Shown here: in pieces, positions 9,721 through 18,031 of the stretch
How the letters are laid out: each line of letters opens with the position of its first letter
Numbering within the stretch: the first letter of the stretch is position 1
Assembly (NCBI RefSeq): GCF_007570825.1
Contig: NZ_SUNB01000001.1
Span: 1,922,001-1,986,000, forward strand
Direction of reading: 5' to 3'
DNA from: Pleionea sediminis
GTDB lineage: Bacteria > Pseudomonadota > Gammaproteobacteria > Enterobacterales > Kangiellaceae
DNA length: 64,000 bases
Program-made: the position numbers and the translations under genes
Notes under the pieces: generated by a model
Seen by the model: only the letters and a program-made list of their open reading frames with translations
What the model was told of the DNA's origin: nothing
Database searches by the model: none

Positions 9721-9747
9721 AGAAGGGGCACTTAATGTGCCCCTTCT
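9721..9747 (-). terminator. Strong hairpin between the M4 and M28 protease genes
   Basis: A perfect 11-bp stem (AGAAGGGGCAC/GTGCCCCTTCT) with loop TTAAT lies just after the M4 protease stop codon. On the minus strand, where transcription runs, the stem is followed by ACTTTG rather than a solid T tract. The five Ts are on the plus-strand side. It may therefore attenuate rather than fully stop transcription, letting some mRNA continue into the M28 gene. Confidence 0.65.
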
Positions 9748-9756
9748 TTTTGCCAG

Positions 9757-11979
9757 CTATTCGTTTGGATTAGCTGTGATATTGAGAGTGATATTTGAAC
9801 TGGCCGAATATCCTCTTATACCTATGTACCATGTTCCAGCTGATGGTGCGCTGAAAGTACAAGTCTCGTTATTGCCCCAACGGTATGGTCGGCAATCGTA
9901 AGAACCTGTAGTTGGTTGTGCACCTTGACGGACGTATAAGTCACCGTCACCAGAACCACCAGAGATTGATACAGTCATGTCGGCATAATCTTCTACAAGA
10001 GTTACTTCATGGTAGTACCATTCGCCGCGAGCTAAGTCGATGTCACTGATAGTTTCGTCGATTGGACCTGGGCCTGGATCTGGATCTGGGTCACCACCAC
10101 CGGTGAAGCTACCTACTAAGGTTACGCCGCTAAAGTTGCTATAAGCTTTTATGCGTACGTAGTAAGTGCCACCTGATTGAGAACCAGTACAAGTTTCATT
10201 GTTACCGTTTCTGTATGGACGGCAGTCGTAAGATGAATCAGTTGGTGCAGAACCAAATCGAGTGTATAAGTCTGCGTCACCTGAACCACCAGAGATGCTG
10301 AAAGAAATGTTAGTTGCACCTGCAGGTACTTCCATGGTCCAAACTTTGTCTTCACCGCGTGACATTGCGATACCAGAAACTGGAACACCATTCTCTAGCA
10401 CGTCATCACTTGGATCTGGATCGGGATCTGGATCCGGATCTGGATCAGTCGAACAGTTTGGATTACTCACGTTTGAGTTAACACCCACTGCAGTAAGTGA
10501 AGCTTTAACGTCATTCACGTCGAAACCATAGTCACATGCTGCATCTAACACACCGTTACCAGCTTGGTCCCAGTTAGTGTTGGCTGTCCAATATTGCATG
10601 TTCGCACGGGCGTAAATTTGAAAAGCTTTTTTAGTATCCCAACCTGCTGTTGTTGCTAGCAAGTAGAAGGCTTTATTGTAAACACCAGAGCTGAAGTGCA
10701 CATCCATTCCTGAAGTGTAATCATCAGCATGCCCAATTGAGCGATTATCTTGAGGAGGGTTTGCCATATAACGAAGCGCACCGTTCGACTTAAAGATATC
10801 GGCACCCACTAACCAGTCGTTAGTGCCTTTCATATAATACTCTGCCGCTTCACCCGCGATATCAGAGAAAGCTTCGTTTAGACCACCTGAACGGTTGCGA
10901 TAAACTAGACCTGAATTTTGCTCAGTGAAACCATGGCTGACTTCGTGTGCAGAAACGTCAAGACTAACTAATGGGTAGAAAGTATTTCGACCATCACCGA
11001 AGGTCATTGCACTGCCATCCCAGAAAGCATTTTCATAGTTTCTTGAGTAGTGAACGCGCATCGTTAACTGGAAACTGAGTGGAGCTGTGTTCATCCAGTC
11101 GCTGTACATATCAAAAACAACACCACCAAAGTAGTGTGCGTCATTCAATGGTGCGTAAGCGCCGTTTATTTCTTGAAAGGTATTTTCTGGACAGGCAAAG
11201 CTGTATGCCGTTGAACCACTTGTACCACCATTCAAATTCACTGTTTTAACATTGGCGTTATTCATCGTACATGTGCTGCCAGATTGACTCACGTCTAATT
11301 CTGGGAAATCAACACCGTATTCATAACGACCTGTTTTTACGTTTCCGCCTGGCCCTGTAGCGTGCTGAAGGTTATCGTACTTATCTAAGATAGCACCAGT
11401 GCTAGCGTCGATAATCATGTAAGGACGTGAAGGTTCGTCAGCGTGTTGAACGTAAGTAACTTCATAAACTAAACGCGCTTTGCTTGACTCATCAAGCCAA
11501 ATACCCAATTTAGTTTTTTCATTCTCGAAATGAACTTTTCGTTTTGAAACACTGTTTGCACTGGCTTGTTTAGCAACACGTAGCGCATCTTTCTTTGATA
11601 TTTTTGCTTTCGTGCTTTTTAAGTCGTTTGCTATGCCGTTAATGGCAAAACCGTGAGCGTGTTTGAAACTTCCGTCACCGGTGCGAGTGATAATAACGTC
11701 GTCGCCAATGACTGGAAGACCTTTGTACATTTGAGTGTAACGAACAGTGGTTTGTCCGTTACTGTCTCGATAGGTTTTACGGGCTTTCAAAGAGTTACCT
11801 TCGCTAAGTCCGATAAATTTAGCAGGTTCAGCAGCAGTGATGCCTGCTCCAGATTTTGAAAGTGCGGTTAAATAGTTATTTTGTTCGTTCAAGTAGTGTT
11901 TGTCTGCCCCCAGAACACTACCAGAAAACATTACTCCAACAGCGATAGCACTGAGCGCGTGCTTAGGTTTGATGTACAT
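9757..11979 (-). CDS. Secreted M4-family (thermolysin/vibriolysin) zinc protease with two PPC domains
   Basis: A 740-residue extracellular neutral protease. The order is signal peptide (to about residue 25), FTP/PepSY-type inhibitory propeptide (about 30-205), and M4 catalytic domain. The zinc site HEVSH lies near residue 339 with the third ligand Glu in GGLNEAFSD near 367, and the proton-donor His is in DVHFSSGVYN near 425. An Asp-Pro repeat linker (about 510-525) leads to two PPC domains (about 530-630 and 650-740), each with GSGDxDLYxR and YDCRPY(R)xGNNETC. The PPC pair closely resembles that of the adjacent M28 peptidase, so the two enzymes probably share a secretion route and act together on extracellular protein. 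Nested inverted repeats lie upstream of the start (see 12023-12102). Confidence 0.95.
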   Translation of the reverse strand: MYIKPKHALSAIAVGVMFSGSVLGADKHYLNEQNNYLTALSKSGAGITAAEPAKFIGLSEGNSLKARKTYRDSNGQTTVRYTQMYKGLPVIGDDVIITRTGDGSFKHAHGFAINGIANDLKSTKAKISKKDALRVAKQASANSVSKRKVHFENEKTKLGIWLDESSKARLVYEVTYVQHADEPSRPYMIIDASTGAILDKYDNLQHATGPGGNVKTGRYEYGVDFPELDVSQSGSTCTMNNANVKTVNLNGGTSGSTAYSFACPENTFQEINGAYAPLNDAHYFGGVVFDMYSDWMNTAPLSFQLTMRVHYSRNYENAFWDGSAMTFGDGRNTFYPLVSLDVSAHEVSHGFTEQNSGLVYRNRSGGLNEAFSDIAGEAAEYYMKGTNDWLVGADIFKSNGALRYMANPPQDNRSIGHADDYTSGMDVHFSSGVYNKAFYLLATTAGWDTKKAFQIYARANMQYWTANTNWDQAGNGVLDAACDYGFDVNDVKASLTAVGVNSNVSNPNCSTDPDPDPDPDPDPSDDVLENGVPVSGIAMSRGEDKVWTMEVPAGATNISFSISGGSGDADLYTRFGSAPTDSSYDCRPYRNGNNETCTGSQSGGTYYVRIKAYSNFSGVTLVGSFTGGGDPDPDPGPGPIDETISDIDLARGEWYYHEVTLVEDYADMTVSISGGSGDGDLYVRQGAQPTTGSYDCRPYRWGNNETCTFSAPSAGTWYIGIRGYSASSNITLNITANPNE
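10411..10446. repeat. Hexanucleotide repeat coding for an Asp-Pro linker
   Basis: About six near-perfect copies of GGATCT/GGATCG/GGATCC read in the minus-strand protease gene as alternating Asp-Pro. A shorter version lies at about 10071-10092 between the two PPC domains. Such in-frame hexamer arrays can change linker length by slippage without breaking the frame. Confidence 0.85.
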
Positions 11980-12022
11980 AACGTATCCTTATAGTTGTAA
12001 TTTCTATAATCGCAGATACAAC

Positions 12023-12102
12023 TTAAATCGCGATTGTTCACATCGATCATGACATCGACAACTTGGACAACGCGTTTGTCCAACTCATCACATGCGATTT
12101 AA
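12023..12102. promoter_or_regulatory. Nested inverted repeats upstream of the M4 protease
   Basis: The gap from 11980 to 12484 has no gene. Within it, TTGGACAA at 12063-12070 and TTGTCCAA at 12076-12083 form a perfect 8-bp dyad with a 5-base spacer. An outer pair, TTAAATCGC at 12023-12031 and GCGATTTAA at 12094-12102, encloses it. A third palindrome, AATCGCGATT, is at 12026-12035. The inner dyad lies about 85-105 bases upstream of the protease start codon, so it could be an operator or, if transcribed, a leader stem. The binding protein is unknown. Confidence 0.5.
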
Positions 12103-12484
12103 AGCATCAAGGTGCACCTAAGACGCAGTCTGTAGAATAGAAATTAAACAGCGATGACTCAAATAAAAATTTTAAAAAAATCGCAAAAACTAGTGTGAAT
12201 ATTCACATATTTGTGAGATATCGAGGCGCAATTCTTTATATGAAAATATTTATCTCAGGTTGATCAGTTTGTGAAAATTGAGGTGGTTAAAAAACAAACT
12301 GATTTTTTCATTTTAGTTAAGTTTTTCTTAATTTTTTTGTTCTTTTTTTGTTCAATAAAAGTTGAAGATGTTTTTAACTTGGAAGAAAAGAAATTAAAGC
12401 TTCGGTTGAAGGTTAGGTGGACACTGAATGTTTGAATCTTGGTTATACAACTTTGAGGGTGTATGTCGCAGTGCACAGAAAATA

Positions 12485-12509
12485 TCTCGCTCGTTATCAA
12501 CGAGCGAGA
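12485..12509 (-). terminator. Intrinsic terminator after the lipoprotein gene
   Basis: A perfect 11-bp stem TCTCGCTCGTT/AACGAGCGAGA with a 3-base loop begins ten bases past the minus-strand stop codon at 12519. On that strand it is followed by TATTTTC, a moderate T tract. Confidence 0.75.
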
Positions 12510-12518
12510 ATAAAAGTG

Positions 12519-13013
12519 TTATTTTTTTAACGCTAATATTAGTTCGGGTAGTACTTTATTTTTTAACATTTTTAAGGCTGCTGTTTCCGAGTTGCAACCT
12601 TGGCAAACCGATGACGCATTGAATTGAGTTGCTGTTACTTGGTAAACCTCATTGAAAATAGTTTTGCCATCGTTTTCTAATATATAATGTGCTTTCAGTT
12701 CCAATGGCCATTCATTCTGAGATTTTTGAGCGTAAAGAAAAGTGACGCGCAATGTGGTGGTAAATCCAGATATGTCTCTACCATCGCCCTCGTATTGAGT
12801 TGCTGCAAATATTAGTTTTTCGTCGATAGCTTGCGCCAGCTCTCTGCCATGAATAATTCTTAATTTTTTTTCTAATGGCTTGTAAGCATCACCATAAGTA
12901 AATAGCTGTAAAGATTTGTCCATGAGTGGACCGTCATTTTCATTGGTCGACTTCGATCCACATCCGTATAGTCCCAGTACCATGGTTAAAAATAGTATTT
13001 TACTAAAGTGCAT
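12519..13013 (-). CDS. Predicted lipoprotein with a CxxC motif
   Basis: A 164-residue protein with a lipoprotein signal (lipobox LYGC, Cys at residue 18). The residues after the Cys are GSKS, without an Asp at +2, so by the E. coli rule it would go to the outer membrane. The mature part mixes short strands and helices and contains a CxxC pair (SVCQGC) near residue 138. I do not recognise the family. It is transcribed after the 5-oxoprolinase gene on the same strand, with a gap of 73 bases, and has its own terminator. Confidence 0.65.
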   Translation of the reverse strand: MHFSKILFLTMVLGLYGCGSKSTNENDGPLMDKSLQLFTYGDAYKPLEKKLRIIHGRELAQAIDEKLIFAATQYEGDGRDISGFTTTLRVTFLYAQKSQNEWPLELKAHYILENDGKTIFNEVYQVTATQFNASSVCQGCNSETAALKMLKNKVLPELILALKK

Positions 13014-13086
13014 ATTTTTTAATCCTAAAAAGTCACAGTTGTGACATTGTTAAAATGAATCTTGTTATATTATTATTTGCCGCGAA

Positions 13087-16000
13087 CTACTGTTCGCCAT
13101 AACCACCACCACCTGGCGTTTTAATTTCTAAGCGGTCGTTAACATTTACGTTTACTTCACAGCAAGCAGTCAGCGTTTGGGTTTCTCCATTGGAACGGAG
13201 GAGTTTATTTGAGCCAGGAGCACCAGGGTTTCCTCCAGCAAGTCCAAAAGGACCATGTTTTCTATTATTTGATAATATAGACACTGTCATTGGCTCTAGA
13301 AAGCGAAATCGACGAGTGAGACCTTCTCCTCCCGAATATTTACCATGTCCGCCGCTATTTTTTCGAACAGAAAATTCCTCTAGTACGACAGGATAGCGTT
13401 GTTCAATTACTTCTGCATCAGTGATACGAGAGTTGGTCATGTGAGTCTGAACACCATCGGTACCGGAATACCCATTGCCCGCGCCAGACCCGCCGGCAAT
13501 GGTTTCGTAGTATTGATAGGTTTTATTGCCGAACGTGAAATTATTCATGGTTCCCTGAGCGCCAGCTTGAAGCTTTAACGCACCAAAAATTGCATCGGTT
13601 ATGATTTGTGATGTTTCAACGTTACCAGCAACGACCGCCGCTGGAGGTTTTGGGTTGAGCATGGTTTTTTCTGGAACAATTAATGAAACCGGCCTCAAGC
13701 ATCCTTCGTTGAGTGGAATATCGTCGGTTACCAAACTCCTTAATACATACAAGACGGCAGCACGGGTAACCGATAAAGGAGCATTAAAATTATTTGATTG
13801 TTGTTCGCTACTACCGGTGAAATCAAACTCTAAATGATCGTCATCTACCTTGTTAATCGCGACTTGGATTTTTGCGCCAAAGTCCATTGGGTATTCGAAG
13901 GTGCCAGGCGCTAACGCTTTTATTGCTTGCTTAATTGCTTGTTCTGCATTGTCTTGAACATAGTCCATATATTTACTAACTGTTTGGTTTCCATAATGTT
14001 CCGCTGCGTTTAATAGTTCTTTGATACCACGTTGGTTTGCTGCAATTTGTGCTTTTAAGTCAGCTAGAGTTTGTTCAAAGTTACGTGCTGGAAACTCGGC
14101 CTCTAGCAGCAATTTTCTTAACGACTCAATATTGAGCTTGCCTTGACTGACTAGTTTAAAGTTATCAATCAACACACCTTCTTCAGCAATTGTTTGGCTT
14201 GACGCTGGCATGGAGCCGGGTGTGGTTCCACCAATATCAGCATGATGGCCGCGAGATGCGACCCAGTAGTGAAGGTTTTCAGCGATAAAAACTGGAGAGA
14301 CAAGAGTGATGTCGGGTAAATGAGTTCCACCGTGATAGGGAGAATTCAACATGAAACAGTCGCCCGACTTAATGTCAGAGTTATTATGAATAATATGGCG
14401 AACACTATCGCTCATGGAGCCCAGGTGAACTGGCATGTGAGGAGCATTGGCGATCAAGTCGCCTTTGTTATTGAAGATCGCACATGAAAAATCCAGTCGT
14501 TCTTTAATATTTACGGAGTGAGCCGTCTTTTGTAGAACGGCGCCCATTTGTTCAGCGATGTACATGTATAGATTATTAAAAATTTCTAATCGTGTTGGGG
14601 TCAGCTGGGTATCGTTCTTTTCAATGGTTGCTGCTGAATTAACTTGCTCGAGAATAAAGTGGTTGCCTTTAATTTTTTTTGCTTGCCAGTTAGGCTCGAT
14701 GACTAATGTTGTTGTTTGATTAAATAATATTGCTGGTCCAGCAATGACTTCGTTAAGCGTTACTGAATCTGTGGGAATGTATTGAGTGGGTAGCCATTGG
14801 TTATTGAACCAGACATCGTGAGTCTCTATCGTTGCTTTATGAGAAAACTGATCAGGCTCTTCGAAGAGCGGTTGTTCAAGAGTCGATTTGAAATCGACTT
14901 GTTTGATAATTATTGGTGTTGACTCATTGATAAATCCAAACTGCTGTTGATGTTGTTGTTCAAACTCAGTCTTGAGTAAGTCGAGCGTTGATAACTCCAA
15001 AATGATCGTTTGTTCGGAATTTTCGTAGTGTATATGCAATAAGATATTTGAGGTGACATTACTGCCTTGTTTAAGTAGTTCCGCTTCTTGACGCTCAATG
15101 ACTGATTTTGAAAGAGTTGTTATTTTATTCAGCAATTCATTGGTTAACTGGGTTCCATAAAATTCATTGTGTTCTTTGCCGATATAACTGCATCCCATTC
15201 CAAATGCAGAAAGTAAACTTGACTGTGAGTGAACAAAAACTTTTTTAATACCTAATTCTTCGGCAACGAGACAGGCATGTTGACCACCGGCGCCACCAAA
15301 AGCATTAATGGCAAATTCATTTAATTCAATTCCTTTTTGGGTGGAGATGGTTTTGATGGCGTTAGCCATACTGTTGACTGCAATTTTCAGAAAGTCTGAT
15401 GCTAATGTAAGAGGTGTATGATTCATTTGTGTTGCTTTATTGACCTGTTCTGTCAATTCTTCAAATGCTTTAGCGCAGGCTGCTGTATCGACCGGCTGTT
15501 GACCATCTTCGCCAAAGACTTTGGGAAAAAACTTAGGACGAATTTTTTTACATAAGACATTGATATCAGTGACCGATAGATGGCCATTTTTTCCATAACT
15601 GACTGGGCCGGGATAAGCGCCACTTGACTCAGGTCCTACGCGAAAACGCTGACCATCAAACCAAAGTCGGGAGCCACCACCAGCGGCAACGGTATGAACC
15701 GCGAGCATAGGCGCTCGCAGATTAATTTGGGCAATCTCATTCTCTTGAGAAATTTCAAATTGTCCAGTGAAGAGTGATACGTCAGTGGATGTGCCGCCCA
15801 TATCAAATCCGATGACTTTATCAAAACCGGCTTTTTCAGCTGTTCTAGCCATAGCAACAATACCGCCGGCTGGTCCTGATAATACGGCATCTTTTCCATG
15901 AAAGTTTTTCAGATCGGTGAGATCGCCATTGCTTTGCATAAACAGCATTGGTGTTTGCCCTAACCGATTTTGCAGCTTTGACAAATAACGTTGTAGAACC

Positions 16001-16638
16001 GGTGATAAATAAGCATCGGCAACCGTAGTTTCTGCACGTGGCAATATTTTGGGAAAAGGACTGGCTTCATGAGATAGCGAGATATGTTCGTAGCCAATAT
16101 TTTTTGCGAGTGACGCAATTGCTTTTTCATGTTTTGCATTAGTACAAGAATGCATCAAAATAATTGCGATGGATCGAAATCCATTATCGTAAAACGATTG
16201 AAGGGCTTGCACTGTTTTTTCTTTATTAAGTGATTGAGTTATTTTGCCGTGGGCATCAATACGCTCTTCAATTTCAATAACACCTTTATATAAAGGTTTC
16301 TCTTTTTCGATATGCTGTCTAAATAAGTGCGAGCGGTGTTGGCTTCGAATGGTTAATAGATCTCCAAAGCCTTGAGTGATTGCCATCAGTGTCTTTTCTC
16401 CGCGCCGCTCAAGTAGTGCGTTAGTGGCGACAGTCGTCCCCATCTTAACAACGTCAATCTCATTGTTGTGATGACCAGCCTGTTGTAAACACTGTTCAAT
16501 GCCAAACAAAACTGCGTCTTCGTAATGGTCTGGCGCTTCAGATAAATATTTGGCGGAATGCAGTTGCTGATCAGGAGAAATCGCTAATATGTCAGTGAAT
16601 GTCCCACCACGGTCAACCCAAAATTTCCAATTATTCAA
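13087..16638 (-). CDS. ATP-dependent 5-oxoprolinase / hydantoinase A-B fusion
   Basis: An 1183-residue cytoplasmic enzyme that hydrolyses 5-oxo-L-proline to glutamate with ATP. The N-terminal half is hydantoinase A-like, with the opening DRGGTFTD and the phosphate motif GFDMGGTSTDVSLF. The C-terminal half, from about residue 690, is hydantoinase B-like (MPVHLGSMSDSV, NSPYHGGTHLPD, Gly-rich end GGGGYG). The full-length fusion matches eukaryotic-type OPLAH rather than separate hyuA/hyuB. The frame is open upstream to an ATG at 16710, but that adds a hydrophobic leader absent from the family. I prefer a TTG start at 16638 (MNNWKFWVDRGG), preceded by AAGAGA at suitable distance. No pxpABC genes are nearby. 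It probably recycles pyroglutamate released by proteolysis. Confidence 0.9.
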   Translation of the reverse strand: MNNWKFWVDRGGTFTDILAISPDQQLHSAKYLSEAPDHYEDAVLFGIEQCLQQAGHHNNEIDVVKMGTTVATNALLERRGEKTLMAITQGFGDLLTIRSQHRSHLFRQHIEKEKPLYKGVIEIEERIDAHGKITQSLNKEKTVQALQSFYDNGFRSIAIILMHSCTNAKHEKAIASLAKNIGYEHISLSHEASPFPKILPRAETTVADAYLSPVLQRYLSKLQNRLGQTPMLFMQSNGDLTDLKNFHGKDAVLSGPAGGIVAMARTAEKAGFDKVIGFDMGGTSTDVSLFTGQFEISQENEIAQINLRAPMLAVHTVAAGGGSRLWFDGQRFRVGPESSGAYPGPVSYGKNGHLSVTDINVLCKKIRPKFFPKVFGEDGQQPVDTAACAKAFEELTEQVNKATQMNHTPLTLASDFLKIAVNSMANAIKTISTQKGIELNEFAINAFGGAGGQHACLVAEELGIKKVFVHSQSSLLSAFGMGCSYIGKEHNEFYGTQLTNELLNKITTLSKSVIERQEAELLKQGSNVTSNILLHIHYENSEQTIILELSTLDLLKTEFEQQHQQQFGFINESTPIIIKQVDFKSTLEQPLFEEPDQFSHKATIETHDVWFNNQWLPTQYIPTDSVTLNEVIAGPAILFNQTTTLVIEPNWQAKKIKGNHFILEQVNSAATIEKNDTQLTPTRLEIFNNLYMYIAEQMGAVLQKTAHSVNIKERLDFSCAIFNNKGDLIANAPHMPVHLGSMSDSVRHIIHNNSDIKSGDCFMLNSPYHGGTHLPDITLVSPVFIAENLHYWVASRGHHADIGGTTPGSMPASSQTIAEEGVLIDNFKLVSQGKLNIESLRKLLLEAEFPARNFEQTLADLKAQIAANQRGIKELLNAAEHYGNQTVSKYMDYVQDNAEQAIKQAIKALAPGTFEYPMDFGAKIQVAINKVDDDHLEFDFTGSSEQQSNNFNAPLSVTRAAVLYVLRSLVTDDIPLNEGCLRPVSLIVPEKTMLNPKPPAAVVAGNVETSQIITDAIFGALKLQAGAQGTMNNFTFGNKTYQYYETIAGGSGAGNGYSGTDGVQTHMTNSRITDAEVIEQRYPVVLEEFSVRKNSGGHGKYSGGEGLTRRFRFLEPMTVSILSNNRKHGPFGLAGGNPGAPGSNKLLRSNGETQTLTACCEVNVNVNDRLEIKTPGGGGYGEQ

Positions 16639-16888
16639 AGTAATGTCTCTTATAAGGCTGTGATTCAATGTGAAGAGTAGTACGATAACGAATGCGATAA
16701 GAAAAGCCAATGTGCGCTAAGAATAATGTTGCCAAATGACAACCAAAAAGTGGTATTAACATAATTTTAACACGGTCAGTGTTTAGTATTTTACTCTGGT
16801 CCAATGTATGGCATTTTGGGTGTCTTATGAAAAATTGTCACAATACAAATAGCGTCGCTCTGCTATAGTTAGTCGGGGGAGGATTTCA

Positions 16889-17455
16889 ATGACCGAATCA
16901 GCAATTTTTGACAGGCAGCAATTTTGGCAGTTCAGCTTTGAGTTTTATCAGCAGGACAATATTGAAGAAGCGTGTTTAAAGCTTCAGGATGACTTTGACC
17001 TAAATATTAATGTCATTTTATTTTTGCTTTGGTACTCAACGCATGCGCAAAAAGTAATTAGTACCAAGCAGGTAGAAGGGTTACTTGACGCAATATCGGT
17101 CGCCGACGAGAGAGTTCAGGAGTTTCGTCAGTTTAGGAAAACTTTTTTAGCAAAAGTGTCTCATCAAGAAGTTGCCGACATGCACGATGTTCGTCAGGCA
17201 TTGTTAGACACGGAGTTAACTCTTGAGTCAAAAGTGCAACATGTGATTATTGAATATGCGAATGAGCATCTTATTTTACCCGGTAATGTGGAACCTATTG
17301 TGGAACATCCCATTGAGTTAGATTTTGTAGCGCATGAAAACTTGGATATTTATTGTCGTTATTTGCATCCTGAGACTTGCCGCGAGATTTTTCAGGCGCA
17401 ACAAGATTTAATTAATACTTTAATTCATTTTCCTTTCAAAGAATTAGCTGCTTAA
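16889..17455 (+). CDS. TIGR02444 (DUF2390) family protein
   Basis: A 188-residue soluble, helix-rich protein. The N-terminal pattern FWQFSFEFYQQDNIEEACL followed by LNINVILFLLWY matches TIGR02444 proteins, which are widespread in gammaproteobacteria and lack an assigned function. A very strong Shine-Dalgarno (GGGGGAGGA) about six bases before the ATG fixes the start. An extended -10-like TGCTATAGT lies at 16861-16869, just upstream. It is divergent from the 5-oxoprolinase gene. Confidence 0.8.
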   Translation: MTESAIFDRQQFWQFSFEFYQQDNIEEACLKLQDDFDLNINVILFLLWYSTHAQKVISTKQVEGLLDAISVADERVQEFRQFRKTFLAKVSHQEVADMHDVRQALLDTELTLESKVQHVIIEYANEHLILPGNVEPIVEHPIELDFVAHENLDIYCRYLHPETCREIFQAQQDLINTLIHFPFKELAA

Positions 17456-17550
17456 TTAGTTGGCCGTCTAATCGATAATACGCACTGCAGGAAAGCATTA
17501 CGGCTAATTAATTCTGCAATCTCTTGATTGATCCTTGAAATGTGGACTAT

Positions 17551-17582
17551 TTGACACTGGAGTTAACTTCAGGGTTTATAAT
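17551..17582 (+). promoter_or_regulatory. MerR-type promoter with operator in a 20-bp spacer
   Basis: A -35 box TTGACA (17551-17556) and a -10 box TATAAT (17577-17582) are both consensus but separated by 20 bp. That is too long for normal sigma70 recognition and typical of MerR-family control. The spacer holds the near-perfect dyad CTGGAGTTAACTTCAG (17557-17572), similar in layout to ZntR/CueR operators. The regulator gene starts 33 bases after the -10, so the merR-permease operon is probably autoregulated by DNA distortion when metal binds. Confidence 0.85.
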
Positions 17583-17614
17583 AATTACTCATTGATCATC
17601 AAATTAAGTTAATT

Positions 17615-18031
17615 ATGTTTAAGATTAAGCAAGCAGCTCTATTAAGCGGCTTTTCTGTCGATACGCTTAGATTTTATGATAAGAATGGGCTCGCAGAGCC
17701 AAGTAAGCGCTCGCAATCTGGTTATCGCCTCTATTCTGATGAAGATATAATGCGTTTGCGCTTTATAAAGCATGCTAAACAAGTCGGGTTTAGTCTCGAT
17801 AGTGTTAAAGAATTGTTGGATCTACGTTCTCACAAAGATGAAAAGTCTTGTGAAGATGTTAAAGAAGTAACTCGACATAAGTTAGAAGAAGTTGATCAGC
17901 GCATTCAAGAGCTCACTCGTATGCGCTCTGCATTACTCAAATTATATAAACAGTGCGATGGTGGCGATGCATCTGCTGAGCAATGTACGATTTTAAAAGC
18001 GTTAGATGATGTTGTGGGAGCCAGCGTATGA
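17615..18031 (+). CDS. MerR-family metal-responsive regulator (ZntR-like)
   Basis: A 138-residue dimeric transcription regulator. An N-terminal winged HTH (about 1-70, with DTLRFYDKNGL and SGYRLYSDEDIMRLRFI) leads to a dimerisation coiled coil and a metal-binding end. Compared with E. coli ZntR, Cys79 has an equivalent in KSCEDVK, and the end has C...C in KQCDGG and EQCTILKAL. Only one Cys replaces the adjacent Cys114-Cys115 pair, so metal preference (Zn, Cd, Pb or Cu) is uncertain. The stop overlaps the start of the downstream metal permease by four bases (ATGA), implying translational coupling. The 20-bp-spacer promoter just upstream is the obvious target. Confidence 0.9.
   Translation: MFKIKQAALLSGFSVDTLRFYDKNGLAEPSKRSQSGYRLYSDEDIMRLRFIKHAKQVGFSLDSVKELLDLRSHKDEKSCEDVKEVTRHKLEEVDQRIQELTRMRSALLKLYKQCDGGDASAEQCTILKALDDVVGASV

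Noticed and set aside
10411-10446. Regular short repeats considered as a CRISPR-like or regulatory array
   Set aside because: The units are six bases without spacers and read in frame as an Asp-Pro linker.
12264-12500. 78-codon minus-strand frame in the AT-rich gap after the lipoprotein gene
   Set aside because: It overlaps the terminator at 12485-12509 and encodes a Phe/Lys/Ser-rich sequence with no recognisable features.
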